Positions 9,859-19,050 of a DNA stretch of 64,000 nt are shown here, in pieces. The notes under the pieces were generated by a model, which did not search any database, was not told the DNA's origin, and saw only the letters and a list, made by a program, of their open reading frames with translations. The first letter of the stretch is position 1, and each line of letters begins with the position of its first letter. Source of the stretch: Pseudomonadales bacterium (GTDB lineage: Bacteria > Pseudomonadota > Gammaproteobacteria > Pseudomonadales > Pseudohongiellaceae); contig JACKOH010000001.1 in assembly GCA_024234395.1 (NCBI GenBank), positions 2,065,001 through 2,129,000 of the forward strand, in the 5' to 3' direction. Position numbers and translations under genes: made by a program.

Positions 9859-9879
9859 TGATTCTTGCCTCCGCCAGGG

Positions 9880-10701
9880 TTACCAAATGGGCAGGTTGAG
9901 CCACCAGTTCCACCACTCAGGCCAGCCACGAGTCCAGAACGGTCCGCTGATTACGATACACACGGCGCTGAAAAAGCCGGCCGCAAGAGCCAGGAACAGT
10001 CCCAGCCGGTGAATTCCCAACGCGCCGATGGAATAACCGATGGTGTCCCGGAAAAACCCGTTTTCATGTTCCGCACCTTTCACCGTCTCCCCCTTGCCTG
10101 GGTTGGTCGCAGAGAGAATCACCGACCCGTGCAGAGCCAGTGCGAAGGTGGTGGTAAAAAAGAAACTGACTGCCAGCATATGGGCCGGGTTGTAATGAAA
10201 GTGCAGGTACTGATATCCAACGTTGGAGACCCAGTCCAGGTGAGAAAGGATCCCGTAGGGAAACCCGTGTCCCCAGGCGCCCATCAGCAATGGTCGTATG
10301 ACCACCAGGGTGACGTAAGCGAATATTGCCACGCCAAAGGCTGCCGGGACGTGAAAGCCCATGCCGAGCTTGCGGCAGATTTCAACCTCCCGTAATGCCC
10401 ACGAGACAAACGCCCCAACTGCGCAAATTGTGATTAATTGCCACAGGCCGCCTTCCTGAAGTGGCGCCAGTGCCAATCCATAGCTGAGATCCGGCGGCGC
10501 AATATTGATCTGCCAGATATTCCAGGTTGGGCCGAGCGCCGCACCCCAGATAATCAGCGCCGTTCCAAGTATGGCGAAGAAAGCCGTGGTAACGCCGAAG
10601 AAACCGACGTAGAACGGTCCGACCCAAAAATCGAATAGATCTCCGCCCAACAGGGTTCCGCCCCGAATCCGGTATTTTCTTTCAAAACTGAGCATCGACA
10701 T
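9880..10701 (-). CDS. pufL: Photosynthetic reaction centre L subunit
   Basis: 273 residues, the normal length of the L chain. It starts [36 protein letters not shown], characteristic of PufL, followed by five membrane helices. The stretch [29 protein letters not shown] carries special-pair and accessory pigment ligands, and [15 protein letters not shown] carries an iron-ligand His. It pairs with PufM to form the reaction-centre core. An inverted repeat in the pufA-pufL gap just upstream probably governs relative expression of antenna and reaction centre. Confidence 0.98.
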   Translation of the reverse strand: MSMLSFERKYRIRGGTLLGGDLFDFWVGPFYVGFFGVTTAFFAILGTALIIWGAALGPTWNIWQINIAPPDLSYGLALAPLQEGGLWQLITICAVGAFVSWALREVEICRKLGMGFHVPAAFGVAIFAYVTLVVIRPLLMGAWGHGFPYGILSHLDWVSNVGYQYLHFHYNPAHMLAVSFFFTTTFALALHGSVILSATNPGKGETVKGAEHENGFFRDTIGYSIGALGIHRLGLFLALAAGFFSAVCIVISGPFWTRGWPEWWNWWLNLPIW

Positions 10702-10761
10702 GTTTCTGACCCTCCTCAGGGCACCCCTTTGTTTATTCTTCTGTGACCCCGGTTAAGGGTT

Positions 10762-10798
10762 GGGACGAGACCGGACTTAACAGCCCGGTACTCATCCC
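10762..10798 (-). other. pufA-pufL intercistronic stem-loop
   Basis: Read on the minus strand, GGGATGAG, a single T, ACCGG, a 10-nt loop, CCGGT and CTCGTCCC form a 13-bp stem with one G-U pair and one bulged base. It lies in the 117-bp gap between the light-harvesting and reaction-centre genes. In Rhodobacter, hairpins here protect the pufBA mRNA from 3' decay and give excess antenna over reaction centre. The same role is inferred here. There is no U-tract right after it, so it looks more like an mRNA-stability element than a full terminator. Confidence 0.75.
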
Positions 10799-10818
10799 GC
10801 AGCCACAGCTCGACCCTG

Positions 10819-11037
10819 CTAACTCAGCGCGCTTCGTACTGAAGCCGCCGTAGCGGTAGGAACTGCCTGCATCTGCTCAGCCGAGATGCTTGTCATCCCA
10901 CCTGATCCTTCTTCGAGCCAGTTGAATCGTTCTGTACTGAGCAGAATAAAATGAATAAGCAGCGCCAGTACGAACAAGAAAATGAACAGCGCAATGAGTG
11001 TTCTGCGCGGATCAAATAGTTGCCAGACTTTCCACAT
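10819..11037 (-). CDS. pufA: Light-harvesting complex 1 alpha chain
   Basis: 72 residues. [20 protein letters not shown] is the usual LH1 alpha N-terminus. [11 protein letters not shown] contains the His that ligates bacteriochlorophyll in the single membrane helix, and FNWL supplies an aromatic hydrogen-bond donor. About 28 residues follow (EEGSGG to the end), longer than many LH1 alpha chains; they may be processed or contact the reaction centre. A good AGGAG lies 9 nt upstream of the ATG. It pairs with pufB, 63 bp upstream. Confidence 0.95.
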   Translation of the reverse strand: MWKVWQLFDPRRTLIALFIFLFVLALLIHFILLSTERFNWLEEGSGGMTSISAEQMQAVPTATAASVRSALS

Positions 11038-11100
11038 TTTTAATTACTCCTGTTGGTATCGTTGCGGTGAGAGTTCAGCACTCCCGCCAGTTAAAGTCGT

Positions 11101-11250
11101 TCAGACCAGCCAGGGCATCCACACCCAGGCAAGAATATGAGCAACGACGGCAACCGCCGTGAAGCCCATAAAACTGGTCATGAAGAGACTGTGAAACTCC
11201 TTTGCCTCATTTTCAGACAATCCCGTTAGAGAATTAGAGTCATTCATCAT
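11101..11250 (-). CDS. pufB: Light-harvesting complex 1 beta chain
   Basis: A 49-residue protein found by translating the gap upstream of pufA. It reads MMNDSNSLTGLSENEAKEFH, then a hydrophobic helix containing AVVAHILAWVWMPWL. Features of the LH1 beta family are the EFH near the membrane edge, the His in VVAHIL that ligates bacteriochlorophyll, and the C-terminal Trp-rich WVWMPWL. Translation could begin at either of two adjacent ATG codons (11250 or 11247), preceded by AGAGGTG. It forms the LH1 ring with PufA. Confidence 0.95.
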   Translation of the reverse strand: MMNDSNSLTGLSENEAKEFHSLFMTSFMGFTAVAVVAHILAWVWMPWLV

Positions 11251-11318
11251 TAATACACCTCTAGTTAGTGAAGGCCTCAAGGCCGGTTTTCGCGCAACAA
11301 CCGCACGCGGGTTAGTGG

Positions 11319-11337
11319 CGTGACGATCCTCGTCACG
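11319..11337 (-). other. Perfect inverted repeat between pufQ and pufB
   Basis: CGTGACGA, three bases, TCGTCACG: an 8-bp perfect stem with a 3-nt loop, in the 139-bp gap upstream of pufB. It may act as a 5' stabiliser of the pufBA transcript or as a protein-binding palindrome. It has no T-tract and so is not a classic terminator. A smaller GGCC-TTGA-GGCC hairpin lies nearby at about 11274-11284. Confidence 0.5.
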
Positions 11338-11389
11338 ACCTGTTCCGCCCCCTCAAAGGCTGGACGAAGTCTTGTCAACCCCTGAACAA

Positions 11390-11623
11390 TCAGTAGTTGA
11401 TAAACATGTAAGGTACGAAGGTACCCGCCTGCTCTCTCGCTTCCTGGAGGATCGTTTTACGGCCGGCAGAACTGCTGTGGCCGAAATGCCAGTGCCAGGG
11501 CACCAGCCGATTGATCACCGTTGCAATCAGGAACACGAAAAAACAGGGGATATAGAAACGCCGGTATTTCCTGGTTCGTTCGTTGTGTGCAGTGAAGACA
11601 CTCTTGTCGTTTTTATCGATCAT
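11390..11623 (-). CDS. pufQ: PufQ-like small membrane protein
   Basis: 77 residues from the ATG at 11623, which has GGGAG 8 nt upstream; a GTG three codons earlier is less well placed. The middle, YIPCFFVFLIATVINRLV, is a single membrane helix. The C-terminus ILQEAREQAGTFVPYMF resembles the end of Rhodobacter PufQ (a WREAG-type segment followed by an acidic or aromatic P-x-x-F). Its position between bchZ and pufB is exactly that of pufQ. PufQ promotes bacteriochlorophyll delivery and assembly in the puf operon. The assignment rests mostly on position plus this weak C-terminal likeness. Confidence 0.7.
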   Translation of the reverse strand: MIDKNDKSVFTAHNERTRKYRRFYIPCFFVFLIATVINRLVPWHWHFGHSSSAGRKTILQEAREQAGTFVPYMFINY

Positions 11624-11724
11624 TGGTGACACTCCCGGGGCTTGTGCCCCTGTGGTCGGTCCCGGTCCACCCGCGGGTGACTACCGGCGACTGATAAAAA
11701 AACGCTTCTTGTTCGTGTTCGGAA

Positions 11725-13185
11725 CTAAGCTGTCTGTCCTTCCGCAAGAGCAGCCCGGGCCCGGGTGACATGACTTTCCGTCACCCGTTCCTCACCGGCC
11801 TCTCTGGCCTTTCGTTCAGCACAGTCCCGCAACCGTTTTGCAGCCGATATCCGTATCAATACCGGGTGCGATTCCACGACCCGGTCGTAAGCAGCCCGGG
11901 CTGTCTCTTCCCAGGGTAATTCCTGATGTTGCCGGGCCGGTGTCGCCTCGACACGATCCAGGGCCGAACCCAGTGGCAGAATGTGAAACAGCGCGTCGAA
12001 CATCGCGTTGCAGTACTCCTGCACCAGGTAGGTGGCGCCGGAATAGCCCATGAACGGCGTCCCGGTATGGCGACGTATCGCCGCTCCTGGAAATGAGGCC
12101 GGTATAAAAACCGTGCGGGCACCGTTTTCCGCCAGATACATGCGCTCGTTATAACTGCCGAATAAAACCAGGGGCGGGCTCTCACTGATTGACTGACGAA
12201 CCGCCTGGTTGTCAGGTTTGACGCCGGCATTTCGGGCATAGGCAAAAGCACAGGGAAAGCCCAGTTCGGTTTCCAGAAAGTGGCGGATGCCGCGGGTGTA
12301 AGTCTCATTCGCGACGATGGCAAAACTGGCGGTAGCGAAAAAGTCCTGGGTGACGGATCGCCACAGGTCCCACAGTGGCTTGATGGTGGTGTGCTTCTCC
12401 CGTTCGATGAACGGTTCCGGATCCAGCTCCAGCAGTTCACCGAGGCTGCGCAGAAACGCCGTGGTACTGTGCAGTCCGATAGGCGCCTGCAGATAGGGAC
12501 GCTCCAGCGCCTCACAGAGCTTGCGTCCATATTCCCGGTACAGACAGATGTTCACATCCGCATCGACCAGACGCGGGGTATCGGCCAGGTGACTGCCCAG
12601 CGGAAATACCAGGTTTATTTCCGCTCCGATGCCTTCCACCAGACGGCGAATTTCCGCCAGGTCGGACGGCATATTGAAGTAGCCGTAACTGGGTCCGATA
12701 ATGTTGACCCGCGGGCGATCACCCTCTTTGCGCTTCCTGGGTCGTGGAAGGCGGCCATTGCTCTTGGCACCGAATTCGGTCCACAGCCAGTGCATGGCGC
12801 GGTCTGCGCTCTGCCACTGATCCTCGTCAATGGTGCGGGGTAGAAAGCGGCGGATGTTGGTTCCCTCCGGTGTCACGCCACCACCGATCATCTCGGCTAT
12901 GGAACCGGTGACCACCACCGCCGGAAGGTCCTCATCCAGGGTGCCATGGGCACGCTTCATGGCACCTTCGGTACCGTGCTGACCAAGCTCCTGTTCCGAC
13001 AATCCGGTCACCACAATCGGTAATTCGTGCGGAGGAAGACCATCGGTGTAGTGCAGAACCGAAGTGACCGGCAGGTTTTCGCAACCCACGGGGCCATCGA
13101 TAATCACCTGCAATCCCTTGATAGCCGTGAAGACGTAAACCGATCCCCAATAGCCTCCGGCCCGATCCATATCCTGTACCAGCAT
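11725..13185 (-). CDS. bchZ: Chlorophyllide reductase subunit BchZ
   Basis: 486 residues, a nitrogenase-like (NifK-type) subunit. [21 protein letters not shown] and [28 protein letters not shown] near the N-terminus are typical, with the Cys in GPVGCENLP available for the Fe-S cluster. With BchY and BchX it reduces the C7=C8 bond of chlorophyllide to give the bacteriochlorin ring. Its ATG shares one base with the bchY stop (TGATG), so translation is probably coupled. The C-terminal segment with [23 protein letters not shown] is usual for BchZ. Confidence 0.97.
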   Translation of the reverse strand: MLVQDMDRAGGYWGSVYVFTAIKGLQVIIDGPVGCENLPVTSVLHYTDGLPPHELPIVVTGLSEQELGQHGTEGAMKRAHGTLDEDLPAVVVTGSIAEMIGGGVTPEGTNIRRFLPRTIDEDQWQSADRAMHWLWTEFGAKSNGRLPRPRKRKEGDRPRVNIIGPSYGYFNMPSDLAEIRRLVEGIGAEINLVFPLGSHLADTPRLVDADVNICLYREYGRKLCEALERPYLQAPIGLHSTTAFLRSLGELLELDPEPFIEREKHTTIKPLWDLWRSVTQDFFATASFAIVANETYTRGIRHFLETELGFPCAFAYARNAGVKPDNQAVRQSISESPPLVLFGSYNERMYLAENGARTVFIPASFPGAAIRRHTGTPFMGYSGATYLVQEYCNAMFDALFHILPLGSALDRVEATPARQHQELPWEETARAAYDRVVESHPVLIRISAAKRLRDCAERKAREAGEERVTESHVTRARAALAEGQTA

Positions 13186-14828
13186 CAGGCCACCTCCTCG
13201 CCGCCAACCGGCGATTTTGCCGCCGCCTTGCGCTGCTGCTGGCGACGCATCTGGGCCCGGAACTCTGGATGTGGTTGTGGCGTCTGCTGCCAGATTCCGG
13301 CACTTTCTCCGGAACCGACGCCGGCGAAGAAACTGCGCATGGAATCGAAGCGACTCCTGCCCTGCAGGGCGCTATTGATGACCTGGGCCAGCGACCCGGC
13401 CCCGGCCGGGCCCATCAGCGGGCGGGCGGAAATGAGGTTGGTAAAATACAAACCGGGAATCGCCGCTTCCTTGGCTTTCTGGACCACCGGCGTGGTACCG
13501 ATCACCAGGTCCGGCTGGTATTCCCGCATCGCTTCCAGGTCCTGTTCCAGGGAAGCCCGGAACCTGACCTGCACGCCCTTTGCCTCCAGCCATTCCCGGT
13601 CGGCATCCGAATAACGGGTACGCGGGCAGGCGCTTCCCACATAGCGCAGATCGGCACCGCTTTCCACCAGCAGGCGGGCCACCAGCAGTTCGGAGCCCTC
13701 ATAACCGGAAAGAGTTATGCGGCCCTTTACCGGAGCGCTGGCCAGGGCGCCCTGAATGGCGGGGAGAAACCGGTTCTTGGCCGCATCCACGCGACTTTTT
13801 GCAATTCCGGTTGCCTCACCGACCTGGTCCAGCCAGGCTGCGGTGCCGTCGTGTCCGACCGGTGCCGAGCCGATGATGGCACGGCCGGCGGTTTCAAATT
13901 CACGGAATACCGCGGTATAGAATGGATGAATTGCCGCCACCAGTGCACAATCAAGGGCGGCATACTGTTCACGCCACTCGCGGGTTGGTACCACCGGCCC
14001 GGCGCTCAGTCCCAGCGGTTCCAGCAGGGTTCCGATAATGACCGGATCGGCCGGGAACATCTCGCCCACCAGCGATACGGTCGGCCGTCCGTCAACGCCT
14101 TCCCGCGGTGCTGCCACCGGCCCCTGCTCCACCTCGGTCCGCGCATATCTGAGCATGGCGCCGGCCAGTACATCCTTGGCTTCGGCGTGTGTGGGAACGC
14201 CGAAACCAGGCACATCGATACCGATAATTCGAACGCCGTTTATCTGCTTTGGCAGCAACTGCAATGGAACGCCGGATGCGGTCGGGACGCACAGGTTGGT
14301 GATCACCAGGGCATCATAAAGTTCCGGGTCCGCCGTCTTCTGTACCGCCTCGCGAATATCCTCGAACAGCTTACCCGTGACCAGAGTTTCTGAATCGAAC
14401 GGTACATATCCCACGGTACGGCGGGCGCCGTAAAAATGCGACGTGAAGGTCAGACCGTAGACGCAACAGGCTGAACCGGACAGGATCGTGGCAGTGCGGC
14501 GCATGCGCAATCCTACCCGCAGCGATCCGAATGCCGGACACATACTCTGTGGCTGATCGTGGGGCCCGGTCGGATAATCCTGCGCATATTGTCTGAGAAT
14601 TTCACTCTTACCCGCCTGGGCTGCCGCCCGCTGCATTTCTTCCGCACCGCCGTGACAACCGCTGCCCTGCGCCAACGCCGTCGATTCGGCAGCGGGTGCA
14701 TCGCTGGCGATCACCTGGGCTGGCAGGTCGCTGCTGCCGCTGTCGCCGCGGGAATGTTGCGGCGCAGCAGTGTTGTTCCGGGTCTGTATCCCGGGTTGCG
14801 CTTGCGGCTGGTGACTGTTTTCACTCAT
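13185..14828 (-). CDS. bchY: Chlorophyllide reductase subunit BchY
   Basis: 547 residues, the NifD-like partner of BchZ. The first 60 or so residues are a low-complexity lead. The conserved part begins around [45 protein letters not shown], with Cys residues that help bind the Fe-S cluster shared with BchZ. The complex uses BchX as an ATP-dependent electron donor. It is longer than many BchY because of the N-terminal lead and a Gln/Arg-rich tail. It sits 38 bp after bchX. Confidence 0.97.
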   Translation of the reverse strand: MSENSHQPQAQPGIQTRNNTAAPQHSRGDSGSSDLPAQVIASDAPAAESTALAQGSGCHGGAEEMQRAAAQAGKSEILRQYAQDYPTGPHDQPQSMCPAFGSLRVGLRMRRTATILSGSACCVYGLTFTSHFYGARRTVGYVPFDSETLVTGKLFEDIREAVQKTADPELYDALVITNLCVPTASGVPLQLLPKQINGVRIIGIDVPGFGVPTHAEAKDVLAGAMLRYARTEVEQGPVAAPREGVDGRPTVSLVGEMFPADPVIIGTLLEPLGLSAGPVVPTREWREQYAALDCALVAAIHPFYTAVFREFETAGRAIIGSAPVGHDGTAAWLDQVGEATGIAKSRVDAAKNRFLPAIQGALASAPVKGRITLSGYEGSELLVARLLVESGADLRYVGSACPRTRYSDADREWLEAKGVQVRFRASLEQDLEAMREYQPDLVIGTTPVVQKAKEAAIPGLYFTNLISARPLMGPAGAGSLAQVINSALQGRSRFDSMRSFFAGVGSGESAGIWQQTPQPHPEFRAQMRRQQQRKAAAKSPVGGEEVA

Positions 14829-14866
14829 CGGACGGTTCTCTCTTTTTTACTCGGACTTCCTGTTAT

Positions 14867-15886
14867 TCAGACTTCGTCGTAGATGACTTCAAGGGATGCT
14901 TTTTCGATGGCATTTTTTCCGCACATGTCCTGAGCGGTGGCTGGTTCAAGCACCACATCGCGCCCCACTGCACTGCTGCTGAACAGGTCCAGCAACTGCT
15001 CGTGGCTTAAGGGTGAAGGCAATACCGGTGGCGCCTCGGCCACGTTGCGGGCCAGGTCTTCAAACAGTCCGCCCCATTCACCGCCGGGCAGGCCGATAAT
15101 TTCGTAATTGGCACTCTTGCGGCGGATATCGTCGTGGGCGGGAATGGCGGCGAGGATTGGAATGCCGACCTGTTCGGCGAAGGCGGCTGCCTCACCGCTG
15201 CCGTCATCCTTGTTCACTACCATGCCGGCAACCCCGACATTGCCGCCCAGCTTGCGGAAGTACTGCACCGCCGAACAGACATTGTTGGCGACATAAAGTG
15301 ACTGCAGATCGTTGGAGGCGACCACGATGACCTTCTGACACATATCCCGCGCAATCGGCAGACCGAATCCCCCGCACACCACGTCGCCGAGAAAATCGAG
15401 CAGTACGTAATCGAAATCCCAGTCATGAAAGCCGAGCTTCTCCAGCGTCTCAAAGCCGTGAATAATGCCGCGCCCGCCGCACCCTCGACCCACCTCGGGG
15501 CCGCCCAGTTCCATGGCATACACACCGTCGCGCTTGAAACAGACATCGTTGATCTGGATTTCGTCTCCGGCTTCCTTCTTGCGGGACACTGTTTCGATAA
15601 TCGGTGGTGTGGCACGTCCGCCGAACAATAACGAAGTGGTATCGCTCTTCGGGTCGCAGCCGATCAGCAGCGTTTTCTTGGCCTGCTGAGCCATCATGTA
15701 AGACAGGTTCGCGAGGGTAAAACTCTTGCCGATACCGCCCTTGCCATAAATGGCGATGATCTGGGTTTCCTTGGTTGGAGCCGTGGTCGAAACGGGATCG
15801 GGTTCCATGGCGGCTTCAGCCCGGAGACGTTGGGTGGCGTCACGGACTTCGATGGGTTGTGCGGGGCTGCCGGCGTTTAAACTCAT
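14867..15886 (-). CDS. bchX: Chlorophyllide reductase iron protein BchX
   Basis: 339 residues from the ATG at 15886, which overlaps the bchC stop by 4 nt and has GGAGGAG 6 nt upstream. An ATG five codons earlier is less likely. The P-loop [23 protein letters not shown] (about residues 45-67) and the Cys residues in GGRGxxx and [14 protein letters not shown] identify a NifH-like dimeric [4Fe-4S] ATPase. It passes electrons to BchYZ. BchL, the similar donor for protochlorophyllide reductase, is encoded separately at 38.2 kb. Confidence 0.97.
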   Translation of the reverse strand: MSLNAGSPAQPIEVRDATQRLRAEAAMEPDPVSTTAPTKETQIIAIYGKGGIGKSFTLANLSYMMAQQAKKTLLIGCDPKSDTTSLLFGGRATPPIIETVSRKKEAGDEIQINDVCFKRDGVYAMELGGPEVGRGCGGRGIIHGFETLEKLGFHDWDFDYVLLDFLGDVVCGGFGLPIARDMCQKVIVVASNDLQSLYVANNVCSAVQYFRKLGGNVGVAGMVVNKDDGSGEAAAFAEQVGIPILAAIPAHDDIRRKSANYEIIGLPGGEWGGLFEDLARNVAEAPPVLPSPLSHEQLLDLFSSSAVGRDVVLEPATAQDMCGKNAIEKASLEVIYDEV

Positions 15887-16839
15887 GAAAAACTCCTCCA
15901 ATCTAATATCATTTTCAGGCAGTCGGGGTCGGCGAAGGCGGTACGGTAGGCCTGGTCCGCCTGTTCGGCATCCTGCCGATGGGTGATCAGATCAGCCAGC
16001 GACAGCCGGCCGCTTTCAACCAGACTGTTGACGGCAGTGAGATCCGGTGGAGCCCACTCGGCGGCCACCCTGATGCGGGCTTCGCGAATAAAGGCCGGTG
16101 CGAAAACAAAGGACAGTGGTTTGGCATAAAAGCCCGCCAGGACGATCTCCCCGCCCCGCTCCAGGCGACCGATCAGCGTGTTGAGCATCGAGGCATCGCC
16201 GCTGACATCGTAAATCGAGCGATAGTTATGACGGGGATCGTCGTCAGGATTGACCACGCTGTATCCGCAAGCCCCCGCCGCACGTGCCCGGTCACACTCC
16301 CAGACAACCGGCGCGGCACCACCGCGAGCCAGCGTCAGGCGGGCCAGCAACCGGCCCAGCACCCCGTGACCGACGATCAGATCCGGGGGTTCACCACCGT
16401 TCGCGTCGATGGCATGGAATGCAGTGGCCGCCAGCGCCAGCAGTACCGCCTGCTCGCCCTGCTCTGCAGCTACCGGGACGACCCGTTCCCGCGGCACTAC
16501 CAGGCGTGCGGCCGACCCACCAAAAATGCCACGGATTTCACCGAAGCACTGGGCACCGGGAACGAACACCCGCTGCCCGCGCTCAAGTCCGCTGGCGGAT
16601 CCCGCTTCGCGGACGCGTCCCACGGCCTCGTAACCGGGCACCAGCGGATAACCCATGCCGGGGAAAACCGGCATACGCCCGTTCCAGAGCAACCGCTCGG
16701 TTCCGGTGCTGATGCCACTCCATTCGATATCCACGACGACATCGTCGTCTTCGGGTGCGGTCAGATCGATACTGCTTAATGCAATGTGTTCGGGTTTTTC
16801 CAACAGGACTGCGTGGGTTTTCATGGTGTCATCCCCCAC
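15883..16839 (-). CDS. bchC: Bacteriochlorophyllide a 3-hydroxyethyl dehydrogenase
   Basis: 318 residues of the zinc-free medium-chain dehydrogenase type. VVVDIEWSGISTGTERLLWNGRMP and PLVPGYEAVGRV in the N-terminal half are characteristic of BchC. LIVGHGVLGRLLARL gives the NAD-binding Rossmann turn. The enzyme oxidises the 3-hydroxyethyl group to the 3-acetyl group of bacteriochlorophyllide a. The gene has its own promoter with two PpsR-type sites about 100-140 bp upstream, so a second transcript probably starts here and runs into bchXYZ-puf. Confidence 0.95.
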   Translation of the reverse strand: MGDDTMKTHAVLLEKPEHIALSSIDLTAPEDDDVVVDIEWSGISTGTERLLWNGRMPVFPGMGYPLVPGYEAVGRVREAGSASGLERGQRVFVPGAQCFGEIRGIFGGSAARLVVPRERVVPVAAEQGEQAVLLALAATAFHAIDANGGEPPDLIVGHGVLGRLLARLTLARGGAAPVVWECDRARAAGACGYSVVNPDDDPRHNYRSIYDVSGDASMLNTLIGRLERGGEIVLAGFYAKPLSFVFAPAFIREARIRVAAEWAPPDLTAVNSLVESGRLSLADLITHRQDAEQADQAYRTAFADPDCLKMILDWRSFS

Positions 16840-16934
16840 GGACTGACTTGTTATTAATTTGCTTGCTGGTTTTGTTCTCTTGTTCTCTTGTTCTTCTTAC
16901 CTGGCCGGTCCTGGTTTCGGATTCTGGCCATAAC

Positions 16935-16978
16935 TGTAACTCTAAATTAACAGTTCTATATGTCAAGTTAAATCGACA
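16935..16978 (-). promoter_or_regulatory. bchC promoter with paired PpsR/CrtJ operators
   Basis: Two exact TGT-N12-ACA palindromes lie at 16935-16952 and 16961-16978, separated by 8 bp, the arrangement to which CrtJ/PpsR binds cooperatively at bchC in Rhodobacter. A sigma-70-like promoter for bchC overlaps them on the minus strand: TTGACA at 16966-16961 and TAGAGT at 16944-16939, spacing 16. One operator covers the -35 and the other the -10, which suits direct repression. The predicted start gives a leader of about 90 nt before the bchC ATG. The sites sit just beyond the crtF stop codon. Confidence 0.88.
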
Positions 16979-16979
16979 C

Positions 16980-18140
16980 TCATTTGCTGGCCACTATAAT
17001 CCGGGTCTGCAGTGGCATGGGATTGGCCAGCAACCGGTGCCCGCTGAATCCGGCCCGGCGCAGCAGGCTGCCAATCTGTACCGGGCTGCGGGCCCGGCCT
17101 TTGCCCATGGCCATCAGGTAGAATCCGAAATAGGCATTGGCAACCCGGTCCGACTCCCTGTGGCCGGCCATGGGCTCCGCCAACAACAGGGTGCCACCGT
17201 CCGGAAGGCTGCTGCATATGGCCCGCAGCAGACGCAGCGCGTCGTCATCGTTGTGATCATGCAGCACCCGGATCAGGCTGACGATGTCGGCACCGGGCGG
17301 CAACGGATCGACAAAAAAGTCACCACCGAAAACCTGCAGTCGCTGGCCGGGCTCACCGGACGGCAGGTGCGGCCCCGCCTGCCCGATCACCGCCGGAAGG
17401 TCGAACAGCATCAGCCTGAGATGTGGCCAGCGCCCGGCCACGGCGCTCAGAAAGGCCCCGGTGCCCCCACCCACATCCAGCAGACACCGGTGTCGGGCCA
17501 GGGAGTACGCATTCAGAACCTCGGCGGCAATCAGGTTCTGCGACACCGCCATCAATTCGGAGTAGGCACCCACCTGAGCGCTATCCAGATCGTGGGCCGC
17601 CATCGAATCGGCATAAGGCCAGTAACGGGTCAGGCCGGTCTGACGTACGTCGCCCCGCAACAGGCTCAGAGGATCGTTGAGATCCCGGTAGAACAGGGCA
17701 TGATGGCGAACCATGGCCTTAATCCCCTGGTTCTGCACCAGCACGGCTCCGAGCGGTCCCAGTCCGTAACGCGCCTCGCCACGGCGCTCCAGCAACCGCA
17801 GCGACACTGCCGCATCCAGTAACCGGGCCATCCTGTCTTCGGGCAACGCCGCGTGTCGGGCCAGCGAGGAAAGTTGTTGCGGGCCGTCGCTCACGAGTTC
17901 GCAGAGGCGCAACTGCACCACGGCGAACAGCACCTGCGAGTAAACAAATCCGGCACACAGATCAAACAGGTCGCCGGCCTGGCGGCGGGCGATGGGTCGG
18001 GTCAGGGGAAAGCGGCCGGCCCAGAGTTGAAAACGGCGGCTGCCCAGCAGGGCATTGCGTCGGGCTGCCCACCAGTCGAGCAGGACCAGCCGCCAGCCGG
18101 GAGGAGTTTGCCATTTTGTCTGTTGCCCCGTACCACTCAC
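16980..18140 (-). CDS. crtF: Hydroxyneurosporene/demethylspheroidene O-methyltransferase
   Basis: 386 residues starting at a GTG that lies 10 bp after the crtE stop. The S-adenosylmethionine site LLDVGGGTGAFLSAVAGRWP (about residues 213-232) and the later FGGDFFVDPLPPGADIVSLIRVLHDHNDDD are typical of this O-methyltransferase family. The enzyme methylates the 1-hydroxyl of acyclic carotenoids, giving the methoxy end groups of spirilloxanthin or spheroidene. The N-terminal half has a winged-helix dimerisation fold (LVSDGPQQLSSLARHAALPEDRMARLLDAA). Confidence 0.93.
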   Translation of the reverse strand: MSGTGQQTKWQTPPGWRLVLLDWWAARRNALLGSRRFQLWAGRFPLTRPIARRQAGDLFDLCAGFVYSQVLFAVVQLRLCELVSDGPQQLSSLARHAALPEDRMARLLDAAVSLRLLERRGEARYGLGPLGAVLVQNQGIKAMVRHHALFYRDLNDPLSLLRGDVRQTGLTRYWPYADSMAAHDLDSAQVGAYSELMAVSQNLIAAEVLNAYSLARHRCLLDVGGGTGAFLSAVAGRWPHLRLMLFDLPAVIGQAGPHLPSGEPGQRLQVFGGDFFVDPLPPGADIVSLIRVLHDHNDDDALRLLRAICSSLPDGGTLLLAEPMAGHRESDRVANAYFGFYLMAMGKGRARSPVQIGSLLRRAGFSGHRLLANPMPLQTRIIVASK

Positions 18141-18149
18141 GTGGCACCG

Positions 18150-19028
18150 TCAGGCCGCGCGGCGTGATAATGCCTCGGGCAGAAAGCGCTTCGCTTCCGC
18201 CAGCATGTGAGCCCTGAGTGGCGCCGCTCCGGGGCAGTCGGGTATGGCCTGCACCGCCTCGCGGACCAGCAGTTTGAAGCGGGCTATGGCACCCTCCAAA
18301 CCCAGTTCCCGGGCCGCACTGGGGCGATCCAGCGCGACATCGCGCCCCCCCGGCTTGCCCATCTCTTCGGGATCGGCAGTCACATCGTGAATATCGTCCG
18401 CGACCTGGTAGGCCTCGCCGATTTTCTCTCCCATCAGGCGCCAGGCATCCGGATCCCGGCCTGCTGCGGCCGCTCCGGCCATGGTCACACCGGCAAACAG
18501 GGCGCCAGTCTTGGCACGCTGATAATCCGCCAGTACCACCTGCGATTCGCATTCCCAGGCCTGCCCTGCGACTATCCCGCCCGGTGCACCGACCGCACTT
18601 CCCAATATCAGCAACAGCCTGGACAGCCGGTCCGGATGTGCGGCGCCGCCCCGCGTCAGGGTCTGAAACGCCAGAACGATCAGCGCGTCTCCGGTCAGCA
18701 CCGCCAGCGGCTCACCGAAGGCCCGATGGACAGTGGGCTTACCGCGGCGTACCGCGGCGTCATCAAAGCAGGGGAGATCGTCGTGAACCAGTGAAGCGCA
18801 GTGGAGTAACTCGATGGCGGCGGCCGCCGCATCGGTCAGTTGTGGCTGGTCTTCACTGCAGGCACTGGCCACTGCCAGGCACAGCCGCGGCCTGATCCGC
18901 GACCCGCCGGCGAAAACCGCGTGCTGCATGGCCGCAGTGAGCAGCGGGGGTGCGGTCCCGCCCAGCGATCCCTGAGTGGTAGCAAGCGCGGAAGCAAGGC
19001 CCTGCTGGATTCTTGAAAGTGTGTCCAT
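18150..19028 (-). CDS. crtE: Geranylgeranyl diphosphate synthase
   Basis: 292 residues. The first Asp-rich motif is in LVHDDLPCFDDAAVRRGKPTVH and the second in YQVADDIHDVTAD, both binding Mg-diphosphate in trans-prenyltransferases. The product, GGPP, feeds both the carotenoid branch (crtB, crtI) and the phytyl tail of bacteriochlorophyll (bchG, bchP). It is the first gene of the minus-strand unit running through crtF toward bchC and puf, and is divergent from crtD across a shared PpsR-regulated promoter region. Confidence 0.93.
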   Translation of the reverse strand: MDTLSRIQQGLASALATTQGSLGGTAPPLLTAAMQHAVFAGGSRIRPRLCLAVASACSEDQPQLTDAAAAAIELLHCASLVHDDLPCFDDAAVRRGKPTVHRAFGEPLAVLTGDALIVLAFQTLTRGGAAHPDRLSRLLLILGSAVGAPGGIVAGQAWECESQVVLADYQRAKTGALFAGVTMAGAAAAGRDPDAWRLMGEKIGEAYQVADDIHDVTADPEEMGKPGGRDVALDRPSAARELGLEGAIARFKLLVREAVQAIPDCPGAAPLRAHMLAEAKRFLPEALSRRAA

Positions 19029-19050
19029 GGCATCTCACCTCACGCCTGAT

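Noticed and set aside
11101..11250. LH2 (pucB) instead of LH1 beta
   Set aside because: Its place directly before pufA and pufLM, and the EFH/WVWMPWL pattern, fit LH1; no second alpha/beta pair was found.
16755..17822. A 355-codon + strand frame opposite crtF and the bchC promoter
   Set aside because: It covers the operator pair and the crtF antisense strand and resembles no protein family.
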